Assembly (NCBI RefSeq): GCF_004364335.1 | Contig: NZ_SOCR01000008.1 | Span: 186,001 to 250,000, forward strand | Direction of reading: 5' to 3' | DNA: 64,000 nt | Source of the DNA: Pseudomonas graminis | GTDB taxonomy: Bacteria > Pseudomonadota > Gammaproteobacteria > Pseudomonadales > Pseudomonadaceae | Shown here: piece by piece, positions 43,143 to 51,449 of the stretch | Numbering within the stretch: the stretch's first letter is position 1 | Layout of the letters: every line of letters starts with the position of its first letter | Translations under genes and position numbers: made by a program | Notes under the pieces: generated by a model | What the model was told of the DNA's origin: nothing | The model's database searches: none | Seen by the model: only the letters and a program-made list of their open reading frames with translations

Positions 43143-43184
43143 AATGGATTGCGGATGCCGTAATGCGCGTTACTTCATCGCCAG

Positions 43185-44219
43185 TTAAAAATTGTCCGGC
43201 GTCTTCGCCTTCTCCCGCGCACTCTCGCGCGTGATCAGCCCCTTGCTGATCAGATCCTTCAGGCACATATCCAGCGTCTGCATCCCCAGCGATCCCCCCG
43301 TCTGAATCGATGAGTACATCTGCGCCACCTTGTCCTCGCGGATCAGGTTACGAATCGCTGACGTGCCGATCATGATCTCGTGGGCCGCGACACGGCCTCC
43401 GCCGACTTTCTTCAGCAGCGCCTGAGACACGATGGCGTGGAGCGACTCGGAGAGCATCGAGCGGATCATCGACTTCTCCTGCGCCGGGAACACGTCGACG
43501 ATACGGTCGATGCTCTTGGCCGCGGACGTGGTGTGCAGCGTGCCGAACACCAGGTGGCCGGTTTCGGCTGCCGTCAGCGCCAGGCGGATGGTCTCCAGGT
43601 CGCGCAGCTCGCCCACCAGAATGACGTCAGGGTCTTCACGCAGCGCCGAACGCAGCGCTTCGGCGAAGCCGTGGGTGTCGCGGTGGACTTCGCGCTGGTT
43701 GATCAGGCTTTTCTTGGACTCGTGAACGAATTCGATCGGGTCTTCGATGGTGAGGATGTGGTGGTGTTTGTTGCTGTTCAGGTAATCGACCATGGCCGCC
43801 AGCGTGGTCGACTTGCCCGAGCCGGTCGGACCGGTGACCAGAACCAGGCCGCGCGGCACGTCGGTAATCTTGCGAAACACTTCGCCCATGCCCAGCTCTT
43901 CCATGCTCAGGACCTTGGAGGGAATGGTCCGGAACACCGCGCCGGCGCCGCGATTCTGGTTGAAAGCGTTGACCCGGAAGCGCGCCACGCCCGGCACCTC
44001 GAAGGAGAAGTCTGTCTCCAGATCCTCCTCGAAGTCCTTGCGCTGCTTGTCGTTCATGATGTCGTAGATCAGCGCCTGAACCTCTTTCTGGTCCAGTGCG
44101 GGCAGGTTGATCCGCCGCACATCGCCATCGACGCGAATCATCGGTGGCAGGCCGGCAGAGAGATGCAAGTCCGACGCGCCTTGCTTGGCACTGAAGGCCA
44201 GCAGCTCGGTAATATCCAT
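43185..44219 (-). CDS. pilT: Type IV pilus retraction ATPase PilT
   Basis: Hexameric retraction motor of 344 residues, the same length as P. aeruginosa PilT. Walker A is GPTGSGKSTTLAAM near residue 135, the Asp box follows in ILTIEDPIEFVH near 160, Walker B lies in DVILVGELRDLETIR near 200, and the His box in GHLVFGTLHTTSAAKS near 225. The AIRNLIRE region near 288 is the retraction-specific motif. The ATG at 44219 (MDITELL) has AGGAG five bases upstream; an earlier in-frame start at 44234 is unlikely. No pilU follows it here. Confidence 0.96.
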   Translation of the reverse strand: MDITELLAFSAKQGASDLHLSAGLPPMIRVDGDVRRINLPALDQKEVQALIYDIMNDKQRKDFEEDLETDFSFEVPGVARFRVNAFNQNRGAGAVFRTIPSKVLSMEELGMGEVFRKITDVPRGLVLVTGPTGSGKSTTLAAMVDYLNSNKHHHILTIEDPIEFVHESKKSLINQREVHRDTHGFAEALRSALREDPDVILVGELRDLETIRLALTAAETGHLVFGTLHTTSAAKSIDRIVDVFPAQEKSMIRSMLSESLHAIVSQALLKKVGGGRVAAHEIMIGTSAIRNLIREDKVAQMYSSIQTGGSLGMQTLDMCLKDLISKGLITRESAREKAKTPDNF

Positions 44220-44273
44220 ACAGCTCCTCATCACATAGAATGCCGCAGACTTTAGCCCTGCTGGCGCAAATCA

Positions 44274-44960
44274 ATGTCCACGATAGCAGAGAACATTTCA
44301 ACGCTCGCCGAGCGAATTCGTAGCGCGGCGCAAGCGGTGCAGCGCGACCCGGCCTCTGTCGGCCTGCTGGCCGTCAGCAAGACCAAGCCGGCGAGCGACC
44401 TGCGGGAAGCCTACGACGCCGGTCTTCGCGATTTCGGCGAGAACTACCTTCAGGAAGCCCTCGGCAAACAGGCCGAATTGAGCGACCTGCCCTTGATCTG
44501 GCATTTCATCGGCCCCATCCAGTCCAACAAGACTCGCGCCATCGCCGAGAACTTTGCCTGGGTGCATTCCGTGGATCGTCTGAAAATCGCGCAACGGCTG
44601 TCCGAACAGCGTCCGCCAGCACTGCCGCCGCTGAACATCTGCATTCAGGTCAACGTCAGCGGCGAGGCCAGCAAGTCAGGCTGCAGCCCTGAAGACCTGC
44701 CCGCACTGGCCCAGGCCATCTGCGCGCTGCCCCACCTGAAACTGCGCGGTCTGATGGCCATTCCCGAACCCACCGATAACCCCGACGAACAGAACGCTTC
44801 GTTCGCCGCCGTCAGCACGTTGCAGGCGCAACTGGGCCTGCCGCTGGACACGCTTTCCATGGGCATGAGCCACGACCTCGAAGCCGCCATCGCACAAGGT
44901 GCGACCTGGGTGCGGATTGGCACTGCCCTCTTTGGCGCCCGCAATTATGGGCAGCCTTAA
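44274..44960 (+). CDS. yggS: Pyridoxal-phosphate homeostasis protein YggS
   Basis: Single-domain PLP-binding TIM-barrel protein (COG0325), 228 residues. The PLP lysine is in LLAVSKTKPASDLREA near residue 36. FGENYLQEALGK near 60, WHFIGPIQSNKTR near 80 and LSMGMSHDLEAAIAQGATWVRIG near 195 are all conserved. It is divergent from pilT and followed by proC, the usual order yggS-proC-yggT. Confidence 0.96.
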   Translation: MSTIAENISTLAERIRSAAQAVQRDPASVGLLAVSKTKPASDLREAYDAGLRDFGENYLQEALGKQAELSDLPLIWHFIGPIQSNKTRAIAENFAWVHSVDRLKIAQRLSEQRPPALPPLNICIQVNVSGEASKSGCSPEDLPALAQAICALPHLKLRGLMAIPEPTDNPDEQNASFAAVSTLQAQLGLPLDTLSMGMSHDLEAAIAQGATWVRIGTALFGARNYGQP

Positions 44961-44984
44961 CCTTTGCCCCACAGGAAACCGTTC

Positions 44985-45803
44985 ATGAGCAAAACCCGTA
45001 TCGCGTTCATCGGCGCCGGCAACATGGCTGCCAGCCTGATTGGCGGCATGCGCGCCCAAGGCGTCGACGCTGAGCTGATTCGTGCCAGTGACCCGGGCGC
45101 AGAAACCCGCGAGCGCGTGGCAAAAGAACACGGCATCAAAGTCGTCGCCGACAACGCCGAAGCGATTGAAGGCGCCGATGTGGTGCTGTTGGCAGTCAAG
45201 CCGCAAATGATGAAAACCGTGTGCGAAGCGCTGAAACCGGCACTCAAGCCTCATCAACTGATCGTGTCCATTGCCGCCGGGATAACCTGCGCCAGCATGC
45301 GCGCCTGGCTGGGCGAACAGCCTGTCGTGCGCTGCATGCCGAATACGCCTGCTCTGCTGCGCCAGGGTGTCAGCGGCTTGTACGCTACTGCGGATGTCAC
45401 CCCGGCCCAGCGCGAGCAGGCGGAGACTCTGCTGTCGGCGGTCGGAATCGCACTGTGGGTAGATGAAGAAGCGCACATCGATGCCGTGACAGCGGTGTCG
45501 GGCAGCGGCCCGGCGTATTTCTTCCTGCTGATCGAGGCGATGACGGCCGCAGGCGTCAAGCTCGGCCTGCCGGCTGATGTTGCCAGCAAGCTCACCCTGC
45601 AAACCGCGCTGGGTGCCGCATTGATGGCCACCGGCAGCGACGTCGATGCGGCCGAACTGCGTCGCCGTGTGACATCGCCTGCGGGCACCACCGAAGCCGC
45701 CATCAAATCGTTCCAGGCCGATGGCTTCGAAGCAATGGTGGAGAAGGCGCTGGGCGCCGCCGCACATCGCTCCGCCGAACTCGCCGAACAGCTGGGCAAA
45801 TAA
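44985..45803 (+). CDS. proC: Pyrroline-5-carboxylate reductase
   Basis: Last step of proline synthesis, NAD(P)H-dependent reduction of pyrroline-5-carboxylate; 272 residues. Rossmann motif FIGAGNMAASLIGG at 8-21, AVKPQMM near 70, VRCMPNTPALLRQG near 115 and the C-terminal AVSGSGPAYFFLLIEAM near 168 plus RRRVTSPAGTTEAAI near 225. AGGAAA lies seven bases before the ATG. Confidence 0.96.
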   Translation: MSKTRIAFIGAGNMAASLIGGMRAQGVDAELIRASDPGAETRERVAKEHGIKVVADNAEAIEGADVVLLAVKPQMMKTVCEALKPALKPHQLIVSIAAGITCASMRAWLGEQPVVRCMPNTPALLRQGVSGLYATADVTPAQREQAETLLSAVGIALWVDEEAHIDAVTAVSGSGPAYFFLLIEAMTAAGVKLGLPADVASKLTLQTALGAALMATGSDVDAAELRRRVTSPAGTTEAAIKSFQADGFEAMVEKALGAAAHRSAELAEQLGK

Positions 45804-45813
45804 GGAACTACTC

Positions 45814-46404
45814 ATGAATGCACTCACCGGCGCCACGATTTTCGTCATCCAGACGCTCATCAGCCTGTACCTGACCATCGTTCTGCTGCGCTTCGTGCTG
45901 CAACTGGTCAAAGCCAATTTCTATAACCCGCTCTGCCAGTTCGCCGTCCGTGCGACCCAGCCGTTGTTGAAGCCTATCCGGCGCATCGTGCCGAGCGTTT
46001 TCGGGCTCGACACGTCTTCACTGCTGCTGGCAATTGTCATCCAGGCGCTGTTGATGGCCTTCGTACTGATGATGACCTACGGCACCATTGGCGATATCCC
46101 CCACTTGTTGATGTGGTCGATCATCGGCATTACGTCGCTGCTGCTGAAAATCTTCTGGGTCGCGATGATCATCATGGTCATCGTTTCGTGGATTGCTCCG
46201 GGCAGCCACAACCCGGCCGCCGAGCTGGCCTACCAGATCAGTGAACCGATCCTGGCGCCGTTCCGTCGCATCATCCCTAACCTGGGCGGCATGGACATCT
46301 CGCCGATCTTCGCCTTCCTGGCGATTCAGGTGCTGCAGTCCTACGTGATGCCCGCGCTGGCGGCCTACGCCGGCATGCCCCAAGAGCTGTGGCGGTTGAT
46401 TTAA
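45814..46404 (+). CDS. YggT family membrane protein
   Basis: Integral membrane protein of 196 residues made of two YggT repeats, each with a VLRFVLQLV- or VIVSWIAP-type helix followed by ...PLLKPIRRIVPS... or ...PILAPFRRIIPN... . It starts ten bases after proC with AAGGAA upstream. The role is unknown; homologues have been linked to osmotic response and division. A 7-bp hairpin CGCCAGG/CCTGGCG at 46435-46455 lies 31 bases after the stop but has no T-run. Confidence 0.93.
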   Translation: MNALTGATIFVIQTLISLYLTIVLLRFVLQLVKANFYNPLCQFAVRATQPLLKPIRRIVPSVFGLDTSSLLLAIVIQALLMAFVLMMTYGTIGDIPHLLMWSIIGITSLLLKIFWVAMIIMVIVSWIAPGSHNPAAELAYQISEPILAPFRRIIPNLGGMDISPIFAFLAIQVLQSYVMPALAAYAGMPQELWRLI

Positions 46405-46465
46405 ACGCTGCACCCTAGCCCTCGTTGATGTTACCGCCAGGTTAATAGCCTGGCGCGAACCAGGT

Positions 46466-46552
46466 GTAGGAGCGCGCTTGCCCGCGAAGGCGTCGGAACA
46501 TCCAACCTGATCGTGTCCGGTCTGCCGTAATCGCGGGCAAGCGCGCTCCTAC
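46466..46552. repeat. REPIN, family B
   Basis: Head at 46466 and inverted tail ending at 46552, between yggT and metX. Confidence 0.9.
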
Positions 46553-46654
46553 AGGGCCTTGGGCAGAAGTCAGATTGCCGGTTGTTGCGGGACTTTGTTG
46601 CCGCACCCCGGCGCGATCTTTAGACTTACGCCTCATTTCAGCGAGAGCAGGTCG

Positions 46655-47794
46655 ATGCCCACGGTCTTTCCCAAAGATTCTGTCGGTCTAGTCACGCCGC
46701 AAACGGCGCATTTCAATGAGCCGCTGGCATTGGCCTGCGGACGTTCGTTGCCTGCCTACGACCTCATCTACGAAACCTACGGCCAGCTCAACGCCGCCAA
46801 AAGCAACGCGGTGCTGATTTGCCACGCGCTGTCGGGGCATCATCACGCAGCGGGTTATCACAGCGCCGAAGACCGCAAGCCGGGCTGGTGGGACAGCTGC
46901 ATCGGCCCCGGCAAGCCTATCGATACCGACACGTTCTTCGTGGTCAGCCTGAACAACCTCGGCGGCTGCAACGGCTCCACCGGCCCCAGCAGCATCAACC
47001 CGGAAACCGGCAGGCCTTTTGGCGCCGACTTCCCGGTGTTGACGGTCGAAGACTGGGTGCATAGCCAGGCGCGTCTGGCCGACCGGCTGGGCGTCGATCA
47101 ATGGGCGGCCATCGTCGGCGGCAGCCTGGGCGGTATGCAGGCGCTGCAATGGACGATCACCTACCCCGAGCGCGTGCGGCACTGTCTGGCGATTGCTTCC
47201 GCGCCCAAGCTGTCGGCGCAGAACATCGCGTTCAACGAAGTCGCGCGGCAGGCAATCCTGACCGACCCGGAATTCCACGGCGGCTCGTTTCAGGAACACG
47301 GCGTGATTCCCAAGCGCGGCCTGATGCTGGCGCGTATGGTCGGGCACATCACGTACCTGTCCGATGACTCGATGGGTGAGAAATTCGGCCGCGGCCTGAA
47401 GAACGAAAACCTCAACTACGACTTCCACAGCGTGGAATTCCAGGTCGAAAGCTACCTGCGGTATCAGGGCGAGGAGTTTTCCGGGCGTTTCGACGCCAAC
47501 ACCTACCTGCTGATGACCAAAGCGCTGGACTACTTCGATCCTGCGGCCAACTTCAACGACAACCTCGCCGCCACCTTCGCCAACGCCAGTGCCAAGTTCT
47601 GTGTGATGTCGTTTACCACTGACTGGCGCTTCTCCCCGGCCCGCTCGCGGGAGCTGGTCGACGCGCTGATGGCGGCGAAAAAGGACGTCTGTTATCTGGA
47701 GATCGATGCGCCTCAAGGCCACGACGCCTTCCTGATCCCGATCCCGCGCTACTTGCAGGCCTTCTCCAGCTACATGAACCGAATTGCACTCTGA
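46655..47794 (+). CDS. metX: Homoserine O-acyltransferase MetX (probably succinyl-transferring)
   Basis: Alpha/beta-hydrolase acyltransferase that activates homoserine for methionine synthesis; 379 residues. Nucleophile Ser in VGGSLGGMQALQW near residue 156, Asp in FTTDWRFSP near 318 and His in APQGHDAFL near 351. The SGHHHAAGYHS segment near 58 and WWDSCIGPGKPIDT near 80 are conserved. In Pseudomonas this MetX uses succinyl-CoA (MetXS) together with MetW. The ATG is preceded by AGCAGG. It is followed by metW eight bases later. Confidence 0.94.
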   Translation: MPTVFPKDSVGLVTPQTAHFNEPLALACGRSLPAYDLIYETYGQLNAAKSNAVLICHALSGHHHAAGYHSAEDRKPGWWDSCIGPGKPIDTDTFFVVSLNNLGGCNGSTGPSSINPETGRPFGADFPVLTVEDWVHSQARLADRLGVDQWAAIVGGSLGGMQALQWTITYPERVRHCLAIASAPKLSAQNIAFNEVARQAILTDPEFHGGSFQEHGVIPKRGLMLARMVGHITYLSDDSMGEKFGRGLKNENLNYDFHSVEFQVESYLRYQGEEFSGRFDANTYLLMTKALDYFDPAANFNDNLAATFANASAKFCVMSFTTDWRFSPARSRELVDALMAAKKDVCYLEIDAPQGHDAFLIPIPRYLQAFSSYMNRIAL

Positions 47795-47801
47795 GGACAC
47801 C

Positions 47802-48422
47802 ATGAGAGCCGACCTGGACATCATCCAAGACTGGATACCGGCTGGCAGCCGTGTGCTCGACCTCGGCTGCGGCGACGGCGAATTGCTGGCCTGGCTGCAG
47901 GAGCACAAGCAAGTGACGGGCTATGGCCTGGAAAACGACGCCGATAACATCGCCCGCTGCGTGGCGCGTGGGGTTAACGTCATCGAGCAGGATCTGGACA
48001 AGGGGCTGGGCAACTTTGCCAGCAACAGTTTCGATGTCGTGGTCATGACCCAGGCACTTCAGGCCGTGCACTACCCGGACCGCATTCTCGACGAAATGCT
48101 GCGCGTCGGCCGCCAGTGCATCATCACCTTCCCTAACTTCGGGCACTGGCGTTGTCGCTGGTACCTGGCGAGCAAGGGGCGGATGCCGGTTTCCGAGTTC
48201 CTGCCGTACACGTGGTACAACACGCCGAACATCCACTTCTGCACCTTCGAGGATTTCGAAGAACTGTGCCGGGGCCGCTCGGCGAAGGTCATTGATCGGC
48301 TGGCGGTCGATCAACAGCATCGGCACGGCTGGGCCAGCAAGCGTTGGCCTAATCTATTGGGGGAAATCGGCATTTATCGCGTCAGTAGCCCTGGCTTGCA
48401 AGACCACCAGATTGCCGTCTAA
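47802..48422 (+). CDS. metW: Methionine biosynthesis protein MetW
   Basis: Methyltransferase-fold protein, 206 residues, required with MetX for homoserine acylation in several proteobacteria. SAM-type glycine motif RVLDLGCGDGELLAWL near residue 17, TQALQAVHYPDRILDEMLRVG near 88, and the family signatures SFPNFGHW-like ITFPNFGHWRCRW and LPYTWYNTPNIHFCT are all present. The metX-metW pair is a typical operon. Confidence 0.95.
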   Translation: MRADLDIIQDWIPAGSRVLDLGCGDGELLAWLQEHKQVTGYGLENDADNIARCVARGVNVIEQDLDKGLGNFASNSFDVVVMTQALQAVHYPDRILDEMLRVGRQCIITFPNFGHWRCRWYLASKGRMPVSEFLPYTWYNTPNIHFCTFEDFEELCRGRSAKVIDRLAVDQQHRHGWASKRWPNLLGEIGIYRVSSPGLQDHQIAV

Positions 48423-48448
48423 CCCCATGCCGCGAGGTGAATGATCAT

Positions 48449-48500
48449 CGCTCGCCCAGCGTCAGCGCCTCGGGTCCAGACCTGAGGGGCGAGAGCGACG
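48449..48500. other. Imperfect hairpin between metW and rdgB
   Basis: In the 121-base gap, CCTCGGGTC and GACCTGAGG pair around a tiny loop, and flanking TCGCTCGCCC and GGGCGAGAGCGA extend the stem imperfectly. There is no T-run. It may be an mRNA structure or debris of a lost gene; see findings. Confidence 0.4.
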
Positions 48501-48543
48501 CACTCACGCTCAGCTTCAGTCAGCCGATTTTCACGGACTCATC

Positions 48544-49149
48544 ATGAACCTCTCCCAGCTTGTACTGGCCAGCCACAACGCCGGCAAACTCAAAGAACTT
48601 CAGGCCATGCTCGGCGCCAGCGTTCAGCTGCGTTCGATCGGCGAGTTCAGCACCGTGGAGCCCGAAGAAACCGGGTTGTCATTCGTCGAGAACGCGATCC
48701 TCAAGGCGCGCAATGCCGCGCGTATTTCCGGTCTGCCAGCCCTGGCCGATGATTCGGGGCTGGCGGTGGATTACCTGGGCGGTGCGCCGGGCATCTACTC
48801 CGCGCGTTACGCCGACGGCCATGGCGATGCGGCGAACAACGCCAAATTGCTGGACGCCCTCAAGGACGTCTCCGCCGAACAACGCGGCGCCCAGTTCGTC
48901 TGCGTTCTGGCACTGGTGCGCCACGCCGACGACCCGCTGCCGATCCTCTGCGAAGGTCTGTGGCACGGGCGCATCCTCACGGCTGCCAGCGGCGAGCACG
49001 GCTTCGGTTATGACCCGTTGTTCTGGGTGCCGGAGCGCAACTGTTCAAGCGCCGAACTCACCCCGGCCGACAAGAACCAGATCAGCCACCGCGCCCGCGC
49101 CATGGTCATCCTGCGTCAGCGTCTGGGGCTGAGCCCTGATCAGCAATGA
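48544..49149 (+). CDS. rdgB: dITP/XTP pyrophosphatase
   Basis: Cleans the nucleotide pool of dITP, ITP and XTP; 201 residues. Features: VLASHNAGKLKELQAML at the N-terminus (nucleotide loop), ETGLSFVENAILKARNAA near 40, LADDSGLAVDYLGGAPGIYSAR near 68 (catalytic Asp) and HGFGYDPLFWVPE near 152, then SHRARAM. Its end overlaps hemW by four bases (ATGA). Confidence 0.96.
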   Translation: MNLSQLVLASHNAGKLKELQAMLGASVQLRSIGEFSTVEPEETGLSFVENAILKARNAARISGLPALADDSGLAVDYLGGAPGIYSARYADGHGDAANNAKLLDALKDVSAEQRGAQFVCVLALVRHADDPLPILCEGLWHGRILTAASGEHGFGYDPLFWVPERNCSSAELTPADKNQISHRARAMVILRQRLGLSPDQQ

Positions 49150-50360
49150 CTCAGGATTCTACGACCCGGCCGTTGATACTGGGCGCGGCCGGCTTCTCCT
49201 CTGAGCAGCCACGGACGCCCCTTGCCGAGCTGCCGCCGCTGTCGTTGTACATTCATATCCCGTGGTGCGTGCGCAAATGCCCGTACTGCGATTTCAACTC
49301 ACACACCGCGAGCCCGGTATTGCCGGAGCAGGAATACGTCGACGCGCTGCTGACCGATCTCGATCAGGACTTGCCCCACGTCTACGGCCGCGAGTTGAGC
49401 ACCATCTTCTTCGGCGGCGGCACACCCAGCCTGTTCAGCGCCGATGCGCTGGGCCGTTTACTGCGCGGTGTTGAACAACGCATCCGCTTCGCGCCCGACA
49501 TCGAAATCACGCTGGAAGCCAACCCAGGCACCTTCGAGCAGGTAAAATTCAGCGCGTATCGGGGCTTGGGTATCAATCGGCTGTCCATCGGCATCCAGAG
49601 TTTTCAGGAAGCCAAGCTCAAGGCGCTCGGACGTATCCACAGCGGCGATGAGGCCGTGCGCGCGACGGACATGGCCCGACAGGCGGGTTTTGATAACTTC
49701 AATCTGGACCTGATGCACGGCCTGCCGGACCAGTCCCAAGAAGACGCTCTCGGCGATCTGCGTCAGGCGATCGCTCTCGCGCCAACGCACCTGTCGTGGT
49801 ATCAGCTGACCCTTGAGCCGAACACAGTCTTCTGGAATCAGCCGCCCACGCTGCCGGAAGACGACATCCTCTGGGACATTCAGGAGGCCGGTCAGACGCT
49901 GCTTCGGGAAAACGGCTACGCACAATACGAAGTGTCGGCCTACGCCCAGCCGGGACGCGAAGCGCGACATAACCTGAATTACTGGAGCTTCGGGGATTTC
50001 ATCGGGATCGGCGCCGGCGCCCATGGCAAGCTCAGCCATCCGGACGGGCGCATCATCCGCACTTGGAAGACCCGGCTGCCCAAGGATTACCTTAACCCGG
50101 CCAAGGCCTATCAGGCTGGCGAAAAGCTGCTGCCACTGGATGAGATGCCCTTTGAATTTCTGATGAACGCTCTGCGCCTGACAAAAGGCGTGGACGCTGC
50201 ATTATTTCAGCGCCGCACCGGTCTAAGCGTCGATTCGCTTGCCAGCGCCCGTCTTGAGGCGGAACAACGCGGCTTGCTGGAGACCGATCCGTCACGGCTG
50301 GTGGCGACCCCTCGCGGCCAGTTATTCCTCAACGACCTGCTGCAGCACTTTCTTCTGTAA
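49146..50360 (+). CDS. hemW: Radical SAM haem chaperone HemW
   Basis: HemW-family protein of 404 residues, once annotated as oxygen-independent coproporphyrinogen oxidase. The iron-sulfur motif CVRKCPYC near residue 42 is followed by DFNSH. FFGGGTPSLFSA near 88, LEANPGTFEQ near 123, GINRLSIGIQSFQEAKL near 142 and HNLNYWSFGDFIGIGAGAH near 275 are typical. The extra Cys found in true HemN (CxxxCxxCxC) is replaced by Phe, which supports HemW. Confidence 0.95.
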   Translation: MTQDSTTRPLILGAAGFSSEQPRTPLAELPPLSLYIHIPWCVRKCPYCDFNSHTASPVLPEQEYVDALLTDLDQDLPHVYGRELSTIFFGGGTPSLFSADALGRLLRGVEQRIRFAPDIEITLEANPGTFEQVKFSAYRGLGINRLSIGIQSFQEAKLKALGRIHSGDEAVRATDMARQAGFDNFNLDLMHGLPDQSQEDALGDLRQAIALAPTHLSWYQLTLEPNTVFWNQPPTLPEDDILWDIQEAGQTLLRENGYAQYEVSAYAQPGREARHNLNYWSFGDFIGIGAGAHGKLSHPDGRIIRTWKTRLPKDYLNPAKAYQAGEKLLPLDEMPFEFLMNALRLTKGVDAALFQRRTGLSVDSLASARLEAEQRGLLETDPSRLVATPRGQLFLNDLLQHFLL

Positions 50361-50382
50361 GGCTCAACACTAAGGACACTGA

Positions 50383-50706
50383 ATGGAATTCGTACTCGAC
50401 TTGCTGGCCACTGTCTCGCGCTGGAGTCGCAGCAATTTGTCGGAAATCGCCCTGGCATTGGTGGGCTGTCTGCTGATTCTGTTCGGGACTGACATCAAGG
50501 GCTGGATCGAAGGCCGCATCGGCAGCTTTGCCGGCGCCCTGCGCATTCCGATCATGGCGCTGCTCTGCACCGTGGGCAGTGGCGCTGCGCTGATTTATGC
50601 CACTCCATGGGTCGTGCGCGGCCTGAGCCAGTTCAACAACTACAGCCTTGCGCCGGTGTTGGTGGTGGTCCTGGTGTTGATCGGGGTTGTGGCCGATCGG
50701 AAATAA
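50383..50706 (+). CDS. DUF3392 family membrane protein
   Basis: Small membrane protein of 107 residues with three hydrophobic segments (about 18-38, 50-72 and 84-104). It starts MEFVLDLLATVSRWSR and ends VVADRK, fitting the DUF3392 family found after hemW in Pseudomonas. Function unknown. It starts 22 bases after hemW and is probably its operon partner. Confidence 0.88.
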   Translation: MEFVLDLLATVSRWSRSNLSEIALALVGCLLILFGTDIKGWIEGRIGSFAGALRIPIMALLCTVGSGAALIYATPWVVRGLSQFNNYSLAPVLVVVLVLIGVVADRK

Positions 50707-50721
50707 GCCCTCCAGAAACGC

Positions 50722-50754
50722 AAAAACGCCCTTGCCCGCGATGCGGCAAGGGCG
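50722..50754 (-). terminator. Rho-independent terminator for the minus-strand lipoprotein gene
   Basis: Perfect 9-bp stem GCCCTTGCC (50728-50736)/GGCAAGGGC (50745-50753). On the minus strand it is followed by GTTTTTG. It may also stop transcripts arriving from hemW-DUF3392. Confidence 0.88.
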
Positions 50755-50799
50755 CTCTCAAGACATCACACTCCGCTGCTGCCGAGTGCGATCAGCCCA

Positions 50800-51243
50800 T
50801 CAGCGAATGCTCTGGATGCTGCCTTTGTTGCCGGTCACTTTCACGTTCACTTGCTTGAAGATGAAGTAATCGTTGACGGTCACTTCGTAGCGCGGCGCGA
50901 CGATCAGGTCGGAACCGGACGATTTGACGGCCTTGAACGCAGCGGCTGCCTTGGTGGAGGAAATCGGGTCCGGCAGAGGCAGGCCGATACCGCCGCCACC
51001 GCTCGCGCCGCCGTAGGTCACGCCGTCAGCGAACTGAGTGTCGCCGCCGATGTTCAACCAGCCAAACAGTACATTGGTGGAGGATTCGCCGCTGATGGCT
51101 TCACCGACTTTGACGTCAGCCTTCAGATCAGTCTTCACATCGCCGGACAGCGAAGCGCTTGGCTGGCTGACGTTGTAGCTGACACAGCCGCTGGTGGTCG
51201 CGATCAGCGTGGCGATCGCAGCCATTTGCCAAAATTTGTTCAT
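50800..51243 (-). CDS. Small putative lipoprotein, TRL/DUF6567-like
   Basis: 147-residue exported protein. The N-terminus (MNKFWQMAAIATLIATTSGC) has a hydrophobic core followed by TSGC, an imperfect lipobox because Thr is at -3. The mature part has VGEAISGESSTNVLFGWLNIGG, then an Ala-rich AAAAFKAVKSSGSDLIVAPR and VTGNKGSI. This layout resembles the TRL/DUF6567 type of small lipoproteins; the assignment is tentative and the function unknown. The second ATG (51243) is six bases after GAGGA, whereas the first (51249) abuts it. It is monocistronic with its own terminator. Confidence 0.72.
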   Translation of the reverse strand: MNKFWQMAAIATLIATTSGCVSYNVSQPSASLSGDVKTDLKADVKVGEAISGESSTNVLFGWLNIGGDTQFADGVTYGGASGGGGIGLPLPDPISSTKAAAAFKAVKSSGSDLIVAPRYEVTVNDYFIFKQVNVKVTGNKGSIQSIR

Positions 51244-51404
51244 CTTCATTCCTCGTCATCGATAGTGATATATGCAACGGCGGGGACTATGAAGATAAGA
51301 ACTGAAAATGGATGTCGGACGTTTCCGAAGACCTTGTAGCCTTCTTAGGAAGAAATCGAAGGGTTCCTCATACGAGGCAATTAGCGGCTGAAATGGTCTG
51401 TAAA

Positions 51405-51433
51405 AACTCAAAAGCGGCCGCTATTGGGCCGCT
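51405..51433 (-). terminator. Terminator of the thiS-thiG-trmB operon
   Basis: Stem AGCGGCC/GGCCGCT, with a T-rich run on the minus strand after it (GCTTTTGAGTTTTTAC). It lies 17 bases past the trmB stop codon. Confidence 0.8.
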
Positions 51434-51449
51434 CCTGGTCAAGAAGTGA

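Noticed and set aside
46435..46455. Hairpin after yggT as a rho-independent terminator
   Set aside because: The 7-bp stem CGCCAGG/CCTGGCG has no T-run on either side, so it was not listed as a terminator.
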